Assembly (NCBI RefSeq): GCF_015206895.1
Contig: NZ_JADEXU010000001.1
Span: 1-64,000 of the forward strand
Source: Nostoc sp. LEGE 12450
GTDB taxonomy: Bacteria > Cyanobacteriota > Cyanobacteriia > Cyanobacteriales > Nostocaceae
Reading direction: 5' to 3'
Length of the DNA stretch: 64,000 bases
In this document: positions 54,692-62,861 of the stretch, in pieces
How positions within the stretch are numbered: position 1 is the first letter of the stretch
How the letters are laid out: each line of letters begins with the position of its first letter
Made by a program: the position numbers and the translations under genes
The notes under the pieces: generated by a model
Told to the model about the DNA's origin: nothing
The model's database searches: none
The model's input: the letters and a program-made list of their open reading frames with translations, nothing else

Positions 54692-56242
54692 ATGCATATC
54701 GAAGAACCCGCTACCCATAAACCGGAAGCTCCACTTTCAGTACCAGATTCGCAGAGTTTCCCAGAATCAAAAGACTTATCTCCAGAAAATTTAGATCCTT
54801 GTCAATGCTCACAAGCAGCCTTACAAATGGCATTAATAGCCAGTGGCTTGGGGTTGTGGGATTGGAATCTCATAACCAATAAAACCTATTACGATCCCCA
54901 GTGGAAGGGCATTCTGGGGTATGGATTAGACGAAATCGCTCATGAGCATAACTCCTTTGAACGACTTGTACATCCACAAGATTTACCGAGAATTCGCCAG
55001 GTATTGCACGATTATCTCCAAGGATGCACGCCTGTATTTGAAGTTGAATTGCGAATGTTAACAAAATCCGGCGAATGGAAATGGATTTTGGCTTGTGGCA
55101 AAGTATTTCAGTGGGATGAATCCGGTAAACCAGTGCGAATGGCCGGGACACACAAGGATATTAGTCAGGATAAAGCGATGTCTACGACGGGCTGCGCCTA
55201 CGCTACTCAACAATACCAACTACTTGAACAACTCCAAAGAGAAATTGCCCAAAACCAGTCTACCGAAGACCAAGTTAGAGAAAAATCACAGCAGCTAGAA
55301 ACTACCCTCAAAGAACTCAAATATACCCAAAGGCAGTTATTGCAGAACCAGAAAATGGCTAACCTCGGTCAACTGGTGGCGGATATGGCTAACGAAATTA
55401 ACAATCCTGTTAGCTTCATCTACGGCAATCTTCATCCTGCGAGTCAATATGCTGAAGATTTAATCAGAATCATTGAACTTTACCAACATTACTATCCCAA
55501 CCCTACCCCAGTCATAGCCTTACATCTGCAATGCCTCGACCTTAGTTTCGTGAAGACAGACTTTTTAAAATTACTGTGGTCAATGCGAGCCGGCTCGGAG
55601 CGCGTTAAAGAAATTGTTTTCGCCTTGCGGAATTTCTCAACCTCTGACGAAGGCCAAATGAAAAAGGTTAACCTACACGAAGGACTTCATAGTGTTCTGA
55701 GAATTTTACAGCATCGGTTGAAAGAAAAACCTGATAGAGCCGGGATTGAAGTAATTAAAGACTTTGGTGAATTACCCCTAATCGAGTGTTACTCTGGTGA
55801 TTTAAATCAGGTATTCATGAACATCTTAACTAATGCCATTGATGCCTTAGAAGAAAGGATGAAATATGATTATTCCTTTACTCCCAAAATTTTTATTCAT
55901 ACAGAAATTGTTAGAAGTCATTTGTCCTTAGTCAATAGTAATGATATTTTGCCAAATAACAAACAAATAGGAAAAAAACACAAAGTTATAATTCGCATTT
56001 CTGACAATGGTCAAGGTATACTTCCCCATATCCAAAGACAGATGTTTGAACCATTTTTTACCACCAAGCCAGTAGGTAAAGGTAAGGGGCTGGGACTATC
56101 AATTAGTCGGGAAATTATCGTTGAAAAACATCAAGGTAAAATTAAGTGTAATTCTAAATTAGGTCAAGGTACAGAGTTGGTAATTGAAATGAATACAACA
56201 GCAAGACACTATGCTGCTATTAAAAAACACGCCAGCTTTTAA
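54692..56242 (+). CDS. PAS-domain histidine kinase lacking its phospho-acceptor His
   Basis: 516 residues. One PAS/PAC unit (about 45-165, GLWDWNLITNKTYYDPQWKG ... GTHKDIS), then a short segment from a dispersed repeat (KAMSTTGCAYA, about 162-171), a coiled coil, a degenerate dimerisation domain and a good HATPase domain (NILTNAIDALE, ISDNGQGI, GKGKGLGLSI). The usual Nostoc motif HEINNP reads NEINNP: codon AAC at 55391-55393 (residue 234). Without His it cannot autophosphorylate in the classical way. It may work in a heterodimer, as an inactive scaffold, or be decaying. No neighbouring response regulator. Confidence 0.85.
   Translation: MHIEEPATHKPEAPLSVPDSQSFPESKDLSPENLDPCQCSQAALQMALIASGLGLWDWNLITNKTYYDPQWKGILGYGLDEIAHEHNSFERLVHPQDLPRIRQVLHDYLQGCTPVFEVELRMLTKSGEWKWILACGKVFQWDESGKPVRMAGTHKDISQDKAMSTTGCAYATQQYQLLEQLQREIAQNQSTEDQVREKSQQLETTLKELKYTQRQLLQNQKMANLGQLVADMANEINNPVSFIYGNLHPASQYAEDLIRIIELYQHYYPNPTPVIALHLQCLDLSFVKTDFLKLLWSMRAGSERVKEIVFALRNFSTSDEGQMKKVNLHEGLHSVLRILQHRLKEKPDRAGIEVIKDFGELPLIECYSGDLNQVFMNILTNAIDALEERMKYDYSFTPKIFIHTEIVRSHLSLVNSNDILPNNKQIGKKHKVIIRISDNGQGILPHIQRQMFEPFFTTKPVGKGKGLGLSISREIIVEKHQGKIKCNSKLGQGTELVIEMNTTARHYAAIKKHASF
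55175..55203. repeat. Dispersed repeat inside the PAS kinase gene
   Basis: GCGATGTCTACGACGGGCTG followed by CGCCTACGC, in frame, between the PAS and kinase parts. A relative sits at 36183. Confidence 0.7.
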
Positions 56243-56597
56243 GTGATTAACTTTTGGTATGAGGTGTTAATTTTTGCAAATCGCTGCATAAAATCCAATA
56301 CAGTTTATATAAGACCAAAACACTTGTAGAGACGGCTATTTATCGCGTCCCAAACCCCACGATTTATCACATCTAAAAAACCCATAATTTTGTACAAGTA
56401 GCGCTTAACTGAACCGTATTGAATTAAAACCAAGTTTCGTTGGGTTGTAACAAGGAATGTTTGGTTGTAAAAGACGTTAAAACAAGGTTTATAAGTCTGG
56501 TATTTTGTTAATGAATCGATGTTCTAGGTTTCGTTGTTTCAGCCCAACCTCCGGGCGCAGACAGTAACTTCCACCAAGACTTGATTTTGCACTATCA
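56243..56597. other. Intergenic region with a MITE-like element
   Basis: 355 bp between the convergent PAS kinase and lamin-tail genes. It contains the 126-bp element 56296-56421 and AAGTTTCGTTG / GTTTCGTTGTTTC short similarities. No ORF. Confidence 0.6.
56296..56421. repeat. 126-bp MITE-like element
   Basis: Ends CAATACAGTTTATATAAG and CTTAACTGAACCGTATTG are imperfect inverted repeats and match the ends of the element at 49118-49229. The interior is different and includes GAGACGGCTATTTATCGCGT. No coding capacity. Confidence 0.7.
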
Positions 56598-57590
56598 CTA
56601 TGCTGTTGTAATCTTCCATAAAGCACGGTTGTAGTAATTAGCATCAGCACCAACGACTTTAGGACTTTCAAAGCCGCTTGATGCTAGCCAGCCACCTTCA
56701 TTTCCTCGCTCTGCTTTGATTGGCTCTCCATCAGAAAACACATATCGTTTTGTCTCTTGATTTTCAATAAGAAAACTATCACCACTTGGTATAATCTTCC
56801 ATAAAGCACGGTTGTAGTAATTGGCATCAGCACCAACGACTTTAGGACTTTCAAAGCCACTTGATGCTAGCCAGCCACCTTCATCTCCTCGCTGTCCTTT
56901 GATTGGTTCTCCAGCAGAAAACAGATACCGTTTTGTCTCTTGATTTTCAATGAGAAAACTATCACCACTTGGTATAATCTTCCATAAGGCACGGTTGTAG
57001 TAATTGGCATCAGTACCAACGACTTTAGGGCTTTCAAAGCCACTTGATGCTAACCAGCCACCTTCATTTCCTCGCTCTGCTTTGATTGGCTCTCCATCGG
57101 AAAACAGATACCGTTTTGTCTCTTGATTTCCAATGAAAACAGGTTTGTTTAGTAGCTCATTGATATTTGTAGTTTTAGCAACTGTGTCCACGGCTGATGT
57201 CTTCTCGTTAGCAGTAGTTGTTTTCGTGAAATTGCCTTTGCTGTCATAAGCTAAACCTGATACTAAATTTCCTTGAGCATCTAATAGCCTGACTTCATCT
57301 CCTGAATCTTTCCAAAGAGATACACCGCTACCGCAACTAAAGCCACCTGACTCTGGATGTACCTCATTGGTATAAACCCGCACGCTTTTACCTGGAGCTA
57401 ATTTTGTTCCTTGGGGAAAAGTGAACGCTTTGTTGCGTCCTATCCCAGAAGCAATTTGCCAACCAGATACATCGACGGGTATCTTTTCGTGATTGGTAAT
57501 CTCAACGTATTCGTCAGATTGAGTTCTTTTGACCTCATTCTTGTAGACAATATTGGTAATCTCTATCTGTGGAGTTTGCTGATTTGTCAT
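56598..57590 (-). CDS. Lamin-tail-domain protein with three near-identical repeats
   Basis: 330 residues from ATG 57590 (GTG 57599 is an alternative). Residues about 5-115 form a lamin-tail domain (IEITNIVYKN ... SDEYVEITNHEKIPVDVSGW; GTKLAPGKSVRVYTNEVHPE). A short Thr/Asn linker leads to three repeats of 61 residues (NQETKRYLFSDGEPIKAERG ... YYNRALWKI), the last partial. Each resembles a ricin/fascin-type beta-trefoil lobe with a WKI motif, so together they could make one trefoil. There is no signal peptide. Function unknown; carbohydrate or surface binding is only a guess. Confidence 0.78.
   Translation of the reverse strand: MTNQQTPQIEITNIVYKNEVKRTQSDEYVEITNHEKIPVDVSGWQIASGIGRNKAFTFPQGTKLAPGKSVRVYTNEVHPESGGFSCGSGVSLWKDSGDEVRLLDAQGNLVSGLAYDSKGNFTKTTTANEKTSAVDTVAKTTNINELLNKPVFIGNQETKRYLFSDGEPIKAERGNEGGWLASSGFESPKVVGTDANYYNRALWKIIPSGDSFLIENQETKRYLFSAGEPIKGQRGDEGGWLASSGFESPKVVGADANYYNRALWKIIPSGDSFLIENQETKRYVFSDGEPIKAERGNEGGWLASSGFESPKVVGADANYYNRALWKITTA
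56601..57128. repeat. 183-bp intragenic tandem repeats
   Basis: Units at 57128-56946, 56945-56763 and 56762-56601 (partial) encode the repeated module. They differ at only a few positions, implying recent duplication or gene conversion. Confidence 0.9.
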
Positions 57591-58422
57591 AATTTTCACT
57601 CAAAATTAATGGTAATAGTCAACTGAGGACTAACGCACTAACTCTTATGTATAAAGTGCATTTGCTAATACACCCTCATTGCGATCTTGCGTAAATCCTT
57701 TTACCTGTGCTTGGCGTATTAGTAGCATCGGAGCAGAATACTGTGATCGGAAGCATTACATGAATATTACAAAAGTTTTTAGATGCTAAAACCCTTGATT
57801 TACCGTTAAGAGGATTTGAAAAGCGAGCTACGACAACCCTTAAAAGAATGGTTACGCAATAAGACTTGTAAGCTTAACCCGGTTTTCTATTTCAATGCTT
57901 CTCATACCCCAAGTACAGGTAAACAACTTACCACGGATGAAAAAAGCACACAAGGACAGTTAAGACACTTAAGACAGTTAATCAATATTTATCAAATGTT
58001 GTGACATCTGAGGGTGCAAGATGTAAGTTTTAACACCTAAATTACAGCACAAACCAACAGTACAACATGAACAATCAACACCTGTATCACCGATTCCACT
58101 CGTGCCAAATTCTGCTTGAAACAAGCGATCGCTTCAATTCAGAAATCCATGTTTCCTTCATAACCAGTCCAATTAGCGATCGCTGCTAGGAATACACCGG
58201 ACAGAATTTCTTTGATCGTGGGTCACTAGAACAGGGTACAGCATTTTAACAGCGTCACTGAATAGCCGCCCAATTTTGAATATTTAGCTTAGAACAACCC
58301 TATTCATACCTAAACTGACAGTTAAAACAGCAGATGTAGACCATCAATGTCAGAATACTGAATCATGGGATGAAAAAATAAAGGTGAGTAATACCCACAC
58401 CCAAACTTGCTAGTCAAAATCT
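57591..58422. other. Intergenic region, possible gene relics
   Basis: 832 bp. A 62-codon open frame at 57816-58004 (TTG start) matches nothing I know. The stretch 58070-58300 has two HIP1 sites and coding-like composition but no long frame, suggesting decayed coding sequence. The promoter of the cytochrome b gene should lie at its right end. Confidence 0.4.
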
Positions 58423-59016
58423 ATGACTTTGACCCCCTCTCAAACTCGAAAGCGACCGACTCAAGCGATCGCAGCCAAAATTTTCCACTGGTGTAACATC
58501 ATTAGCCTGTTTATCATGCTCACCAGTGGACTACAAATTTACAACGCCAACCCTGTTTTTGGTGGACGTGCAGGTTTGCACATTCCTCCGATATTTACGT
58601 TAGGAGGTTGGCTTGCAGGAGGTAGACACTGGCATTTTGCTGCAATGTGGCTATTCTCGCTAAATCTCTTGTGGTATGGAATTTACGTTTTAATTACCCG
58701 ACGCTGGCGACATCGGTTTGTCGGTGCAAATGATTTCAAAGCATTACAAAAAAGTCACAATTCTAAACGCCTAATTTATGCTTGGCATCGGATTGCGTAT
58801 ACAGCAATTATTCCGATCTTGCTGCTGGCGTTATTTACAGGAATAGGAATGTATAAACCTGCTCAATTTCCTTGGATTGTGGATTTGTTTGGCAATTGGC
58901 AAGCATTGCGAATTGTTCACTTTGCCTCAGTGCCGATGGTTATCTTATTTGCAGTGATTCACTATCAATTAGGGCAAAAAGCTGGTGGTACTGAATTAAC
59001 AGAATCAATGTTTTAG
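58423..59016 (+). CDS. Cytochrome b/b6-type membrane subunit
   Basis: 197 residues, four membrane helices (about 22-42, 62-98, 122-145, 163-185) with heme-ligand-type His residues at AAKIFHWCN, RHWHFAAMW, AWHRIAYTA and RIVHFASVPM/VIHYQLG. It is of the thiosulfate-reductase/formate-dehydrogenase cytochrome b type that anchors a periplasmic molybdoenzyme. Such genes usually sit beside a molybdopterin oxidoreductase; none is here, as the next gene is pyrimidine biosynthesis. Partner and substrate unknown. Confidence 0.85.
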   Translation: MTLTPSQTRKRPTQAIAAKIFHWCNIISLFIMLTSGLQIYNANPVFGGRAGLHIPPIFTLGGWLAGGRHWHFAAMWLFSLNLLWYGIYVLITRRWRHRFVGANDFKALQKSHNSKRLIYAWHRIAYTAIIPILLLALFTGIGMYKPAQFPWIVDLFGNWQALRIVHFASVPMVILFAVIHYQLGQKAGGTELTESMF

Positions 59017-59019
59017 TTT

Positions 59020-59070
59020 GTCATTAGTCATTAGTCATTTGTCATTTGTCCTTTGTCATTGGTCATTAGT
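59020..59070. repeat. GTCATTA/GTCATTT short-repeat array
   Basis: About seven 7-bp units (GTCATTA, GTCATTT, GTCCTTT, GTCATTG). It is the inverted partner of the array at 59175-59264. Confidence 0.85.
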
Positions 59071-59174
59071 AAGGGTTTTAAGCCTATTTACGTTTCGCAA
59101 CATACTTTTGTTTTTTTGCGCCAACTTACTTAAAAAAACTATGGTCATGCAGATAGAGAGATGCAGAGAATAAT

Positions 59175-59264
59175 AATGACAAATGACTAATGATAAATGA
59201 CCCATGACTAATGACTAATGACCAATGACCAATGACAAATGACTAATGACAAATGACTAATGAC
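59175..59264. repeat. AATGACT/AATGACA short-repeat array
   Basis: About twelve 7-8 bp units (AATGACA, AATGACT, AATGACC), running into the first codons of the pyrF-pyrE gene. It is the reverse complement in type of 59020-59070, so the two arrays can pair. Confidence 0.85.
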
Positions 59265-60710
59265 TCTTTAAAAAAAATGAACTTTTTTGATAAATTGAAT
59301 CGTAATATCTTACAAAATCAGAGCTTACTATTTGTAGGACTTGATCCAAATCCAGAGATGATGCCTGTGCGTTATGAATCTGAAGAACTCATCGCTGGTC
59401 TGGAAAAGTGGTTAAAATTCATTATTGCGGAAACTGCTGATTACGTTTGTGCTTATAAACCGACACTTGGCTTCTACGAAGCGTTAGGTATTCCCGGTTT
59501 AGAACTGCTGTACAAAACTTTAGCAGCGATTCCAGCGCACATCCCAGTAATTTTAGATGCCAAACACAGTGACTTAAATACTAGTACTATTTTTGCCCAA
59601 ACCGTCTTTACAGAATGGCAGGTTGATGCAATCACTCTTAGTCCCTATACAGGACAAGATCATGTAGCACCTTTTTTGGTCTATCCTGAGAAAGCGGTAT
59701 TTATCTTATGTTGTACTTCTAATCCAGGTGCAGAAGCCTTACAGCAATATCCCACAAACGAGTCACCCCTTTATTTACAGGTGGTAAAAGAATCAAAAAC
59801 CTGGGGAACTCCAGAACAATTGGGTTTGGAAGTGGGAACTACAAATGCTGAAGTTTTGGCACTTATTAGAGCGATCGCACCGGAACGGATTATTATGGCG
59901 CGTAGCATCTGGGCGAAGGGTGGAAACCTAAGACAAATTTTAGAAGCAGGTTTGAATGATAACGGTGATGGTTTGCTGATTCCTGTTCCTCAAGATATGT
60001 TGGGAAACACACAATTATCTGAGGAAGTCGAGTCTTTACGCGCAGAAATTAATCAACTAAAAACTGAAATTATTCACGAAAATTCTACATGTTCTGTGTG
60101 GTTTCCTGATGTTTGTTTCCTAAATCAGCACCCCTATCAGGATTTGATTTTACAACTTTATGACATTGACTGTATTATGTTTGGCAGCTTTGTCCAAGCA
60201 TCAGGAGCGATATTTCCTTATTACATCGACTTACGCAAAATTATTTCTAATCCTCAAGTTTTTAATCAAGTTCTCACTGCTTATGAGGATATTTTGAAGA
60301 ATCTCAATTTTGATAGGTTGGCAGGTATTCCTTATGGTTCTTTGCCTACTGCGACTGGTTTAGCTTTGCGCCTTCATTGTCCAATGATTTTCCCCCGTAA
60401 AGAGGTGAAGGCCCACGGAACGCGCAGAGTTATTGAGGGTAACTTTCATCCTGGTGAAACAGTTGTGGTAGTTGACGATATTCTCATCAGTGGCAAAAGT
60501 GTTATGGAAGGCGCAGGAAAGTTAGAATCAGCAGGATTAAATGTTAATGATATTGTGGTACTTATCGATCATGAACAAGGGGTGAAAGATAGGTTACAGC
60601 AAAATGGTTATCGCAGCCATTCAGTTTTAACTATTTCGGAAATTACCAATACTCTCTATCAAGCAGGGCGAATAAATGAGGAACAATTTTTAGCTTTTGC
60701 TGAAAGTTAA
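59253..60710 (+). CDS. pyrF: Bifunctional orotidine-5'-phosphate decarboxylase / orotate phosphoribosyltransferase
   Basis: 485-residue PyrF-PyrE fusion that carries out the last two steps of UMP synthesis. The N-terminal OMP decarboxylase has LFVGLDPNPE and the catalytic DAKHSD (Asp-x-Lys-x-x-Asp), and LSPYTGQD. A short coiled linker near 265-280 joins the OPRT half, which has the PRPP motif VVVVDDILISGKS and a KEVKAHGTRR segment. The domain order PyrF then PyrE is cyanobacterial. The first ATG lies within the short-repeat array; ATG 59277 is an alternative start. Confidence 0.92.
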   Translation: MTNDSLKKMNFFDKLNRNILQNQSLLFVGLDPNPEMMPVRYESEELIAGLEKWLKFIIAETADYVCAYKPTLGFYEALGIPGLELLYKTLAAIPAHIPVILDAKHSDLNTSTIFAQTVFTEWQVDAITLSPYTGQDHVAPFLVYPEKAVFILCCTSNPGAEALQQYPTNESPLYLQVVKESKTWGTPEQLGLEVGTTNAEVLALIRAIAPERIIMARSIWAKGGNLRQILEAGLNDNGDGLLIPVPQDMLGNTQLSEEVESLRAEINQLKTEIIHENSTCSVWFPDVCFLNQHPYQDLILQLYDIDCIMFGSFVQASGAIFPYYIDLRKIISNPQVFNQVLTAYEDILKNLNFDRLAGIPYGSLPTATGLALRLHCPMIFPRKEVKAHGTRRVIEGNFHPGETVVVVDDILISGKSVMEGAGKLESAGLNVNDIVVLIDHEQGVKDRLQQNGYRSHSVLTISEITNTLYQAGRINEEQFLAFAES

Positions 60711-60807
60711 TAATTGGAAATTGGGAGATTTTTCTCATTTTCTTGCCGTTGAGTATATTTCACCAGTTAAATCTAGTAACTAGAATAATTTTAGTTTTAA
60801 ATTAATT

Positions 60808-61902
60808 ATGAATTTTCCACTCAATCAACTACTTAGATGGTTAATTTTTACGCTGTTATTTCCTTTAGTGTTTCTCAATGGTTGGCTAGCATTTTTGCTT
60901 GTTAAAAATTTTCAACCTGTCGTAACAATTCTTGTCTTAGCTACTTTGCTTGCATTCGTTTTAAACTATCCTGTTACCATTCTCCAAAAGCAAGGAGTGA
61001 AACGTGGCTATGCAGTCTCATTAGTTTTTATATCAGCATTAATAATTATCGTTGCTCTGGGTATCACTTTGGTTCCCATTGTGTTAGAGCAATTTAATGA
61101 GATGGTGAAAGTTCTTCCTCAATGGATTGATTCTAGCGAAGAAAAACTTCAAATTTTAAATGATTGGTTCTTTAAGCACAAATTAAATGTGAATTTTAGT
61201 CAGCTATTAACACAAGTAACTGACCAATTGCCTAATGAATTAGAGTTTGTTACGGATAAACTTTTAAGCATTATTGTAGATGCGATTGATAGTGTTTCTG
61301 ATGGATTAATTATAGTAGTGCTGACTTTTTATCTGTTGTTAGACGGCCCAAGAATTTGGGAGGGGATATTTAAGAAGTTACCGGGGAGTTTTGCCCAACA
61401 GGTAAGCCAGTCTATTCAGCAAAACTTTCAAAATTACTTGATTGGGCAGGTAACTTTGGCTTTGCTGATGGGAGTTTCAGAAACCTTAATGTTTTTAGCT
61501 TTTCAAGTCCAGTTTGCTTTACTCTTTGGTTTGGGAGTTGGGCTTTTGAGCTTAATTCCCTTTGGCGATGTCGTCAGCGTGGTTGTCATAACTTTCATAA
61601 TAGCCACACACGATTTTTGGCTAGCAGTAAAGGTTTTTGCGGTAGCTGTTGTCATTGACCAATTAATCGATCAGGCGATCGCACCACGGCTTTTAGGCAG
61701 ATTTACTGGGCTTAGACCAATATGGGTATTAATTGCTTTACTTGTAGGAACTAATGTCGGTGGAGTTTTAGGTTTGCTAATCGCGGTACCTGTAGCCGGT
61801 TTTATCAAGGATGCAGCAGATGGTTTTTCTAAATCTGGTGATTCTGAGAATGTAGTTAAGAGTGAATTAGCATCAGAATTGTTGCCAGAGGAATCAGTAT
61901 AG
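60808..61902 (+). CDS. AI-2E family permease
   Basis: 364 residues with about eight membrane helices and the long extramembrane loop between helices 3 and 4 typical of the TqsA/YdiK/AI-2E family (FNEMVKVLPQWIDSSEEKL). Conserved family segments: VLTFYLLLDGPRIW, FGLGVGLLSLIPFGDVVSV and LIDQAIAPRLLGRFTGLRPIWVL. Members export autoinducer-2 or carry Na+/H+; the substrate cannot be told here. It follows pyrF-pyrE by 97 bp on the same strand. Confidence 0.9.
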   Translation: MNFPLNQLLRWLIFTLLFPLVFLNGWLAFLLVKNFQPVVTILVLATLLAFVLNYPVTILQKQGVKRGYAVSLVFISALIIIVALGITLVPIVLEQFNEMVKVLPQWIDSSEEKLQILNDWFFKHKLNVNFSQLLTQVTDQLPNELEFVTDKLLSIIVDAIDSVSDGLIIVVLTFYLLLDGPRIWEGIFKKLPGSFAQQVSQSIQQNFQNYLIGQVTLALLMGVSETLMFLAFQVQFALLFGLGVGLLSLIPFGDVVSVVVITFIIATHDFWLAVKVFAVAVVIDQLIDQAIAPRLLGRFTGLRPIWVLIALLVGTNVGGVLGLLIAVPVAGFIKDAADGFSKSGDSENVVKSELASELLPEESV

Positions 61903-61965
61903 AAATGAGTTATTTATAAAAATAAGATGCCATATTTCCGCTAAGGCTAAGTTGCAACACTGTCA

Positions 61966-62256
61966 TTAAGGATGAAGTGTAATAGTCAGTATAGTTATAA
62001 CTCCTTGTTCAGATCCGTAATACCAAAAAACTCGAAAAGCAGCAGGTGTTTTGTTTTCTACATAGGCTTCAAAAATTTCTTCTCCATTGGGCCCTGATAA
62101 AGATTCATATTTGTGAGTATTCAAACTAGGATGTCGTAGGTTTGTTTCCATTAAACCCAGCGTTTTTAAAACTTTTTGGTACTTCTTAGAGTCAGTTTGT
62201 TGTAGTTTAGCTAGTGCTGTACTAGCCTCGCTTGAAAATATTATCTTAAAATTCAC
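61966..62256 (-). CDS. RelE/ParE-like toxin
   Basis: 96 residues with the RelE/ParE pattern: IIFSSEASTALAKLQQTDSKKYQKVLKTLGLMETN, then a beta-rich C-terminus with FEAYVENKTPAAFRVFWYYG and VITILTITLHP (the strand-rich core and terminal His-Pro). RelE toxins cleave mRNA on the ribosome; ParE poisons gyrase. It lies 85 bp downstream of a small gene on the same strand, its likely antitoxin. Confidence 0.72.
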   Translation of the reverse strand: MNFKIIFSSEASTALAKLQQTDSKKYQKVLKTLGLMETNLRHPSLNTHKYESLSGPNGEEIFEAYVENKTPAAFRVFWYYGSEQGVITILTITLHP

Positions 62257-62341
62257 TATTGCTCAGTTTGGTAGATTTAACCTTGTAACAAGGATTATGT
62301 TTTAAAATCCCTGTTCAGGGCTAGTGTCCTTGTGACATCCT

Positions 62342-62632
62342 CTATTCATCAATTTCTAGATCCGCATACTGGGCAAATGAACCTAAGTCGTGAAGTTCAC
62401 CAGAACTTGCCTGTTTTATACCAACTTCTAATGAGCTACGAGCTACAGAATTTTGCCATATCCAAAGTTCTCTTTGTGGAATGTTTACAATTGGATCTAG
62501 CAGAATTTGTCCTAACTCATTAATCAGCACTCGGTAGCTTTTTGCTTTGGCAACAGTACCCAAGGTTAATCGTCCTTTGCCATCAGTTTTGACACTATCT
62601 TTAACTATTTGAAAGTCCTGATTTTCAATCAT
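62342..62632 (-). CDS. Probable antitoxin of the RelE/ParE-like toxin
   Basis: 96 residues: a beta-rich N-terminal half (VKTDGKGRLTLGTVAKAKSYRVLINELGQILLDP) like an AbrB/SpoVT swapped-hairpin DNA-binding fold, then a helical C-terminus (LWIWQNSVARSSLEVGIKQASSGEL) ending in acidic residues. Position and size support antitoxin; the family is not certain. Confidence 0.65.
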   Translation of the reverse strand: MIENQDFQIVKDSVKTDGKGRLTLGTVAKAKSYRVLINELGQILLDPIVNIPQRELWIWQNSVARSSLEVGIKQASSGELHDLGSFAQYADLEIDE

Positions 62633-62715
62633 ATTGCTGCTATGCTGCTATATCCTAAACTCATTATAAACATCTGTGGGTAAGTGGGTATTGCCCACTT
62701 CCAATAAAATTGCAT

Positions 62716-62745
62716 AAAAAAAGCCCCTAGCATTTCTACTAGGGG
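62716..62745 (-). terminator. Rho-independent terminator of clpC
   Basis: On the minus strand, CTAGGGG (paired with CCCCTAG) makes a 7-bp stem with an 8-nt loop, followed by CTTTTTTT. It lies about 115 bp after the ClpC stop, the only minus-strand gene reading into it. Confidence 0.8.
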
Positions 62746-62861
62746 TATAAAATATACCATTTCACTTTATGTTTGTCAGAGATGACCCTGCGATCGCCTC
62801 TACTTAGATGAGAGGCTAATTATTTCTCAAATATTACAGCAAAAAGCGATTGGGTATAAAA

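Noticed and set aside
57816-58004. 62-codon frame with a TTG start
   Set aside because: No recognised domain and weak ribosome binding context; kept only as a possible relic in the intergenic description.
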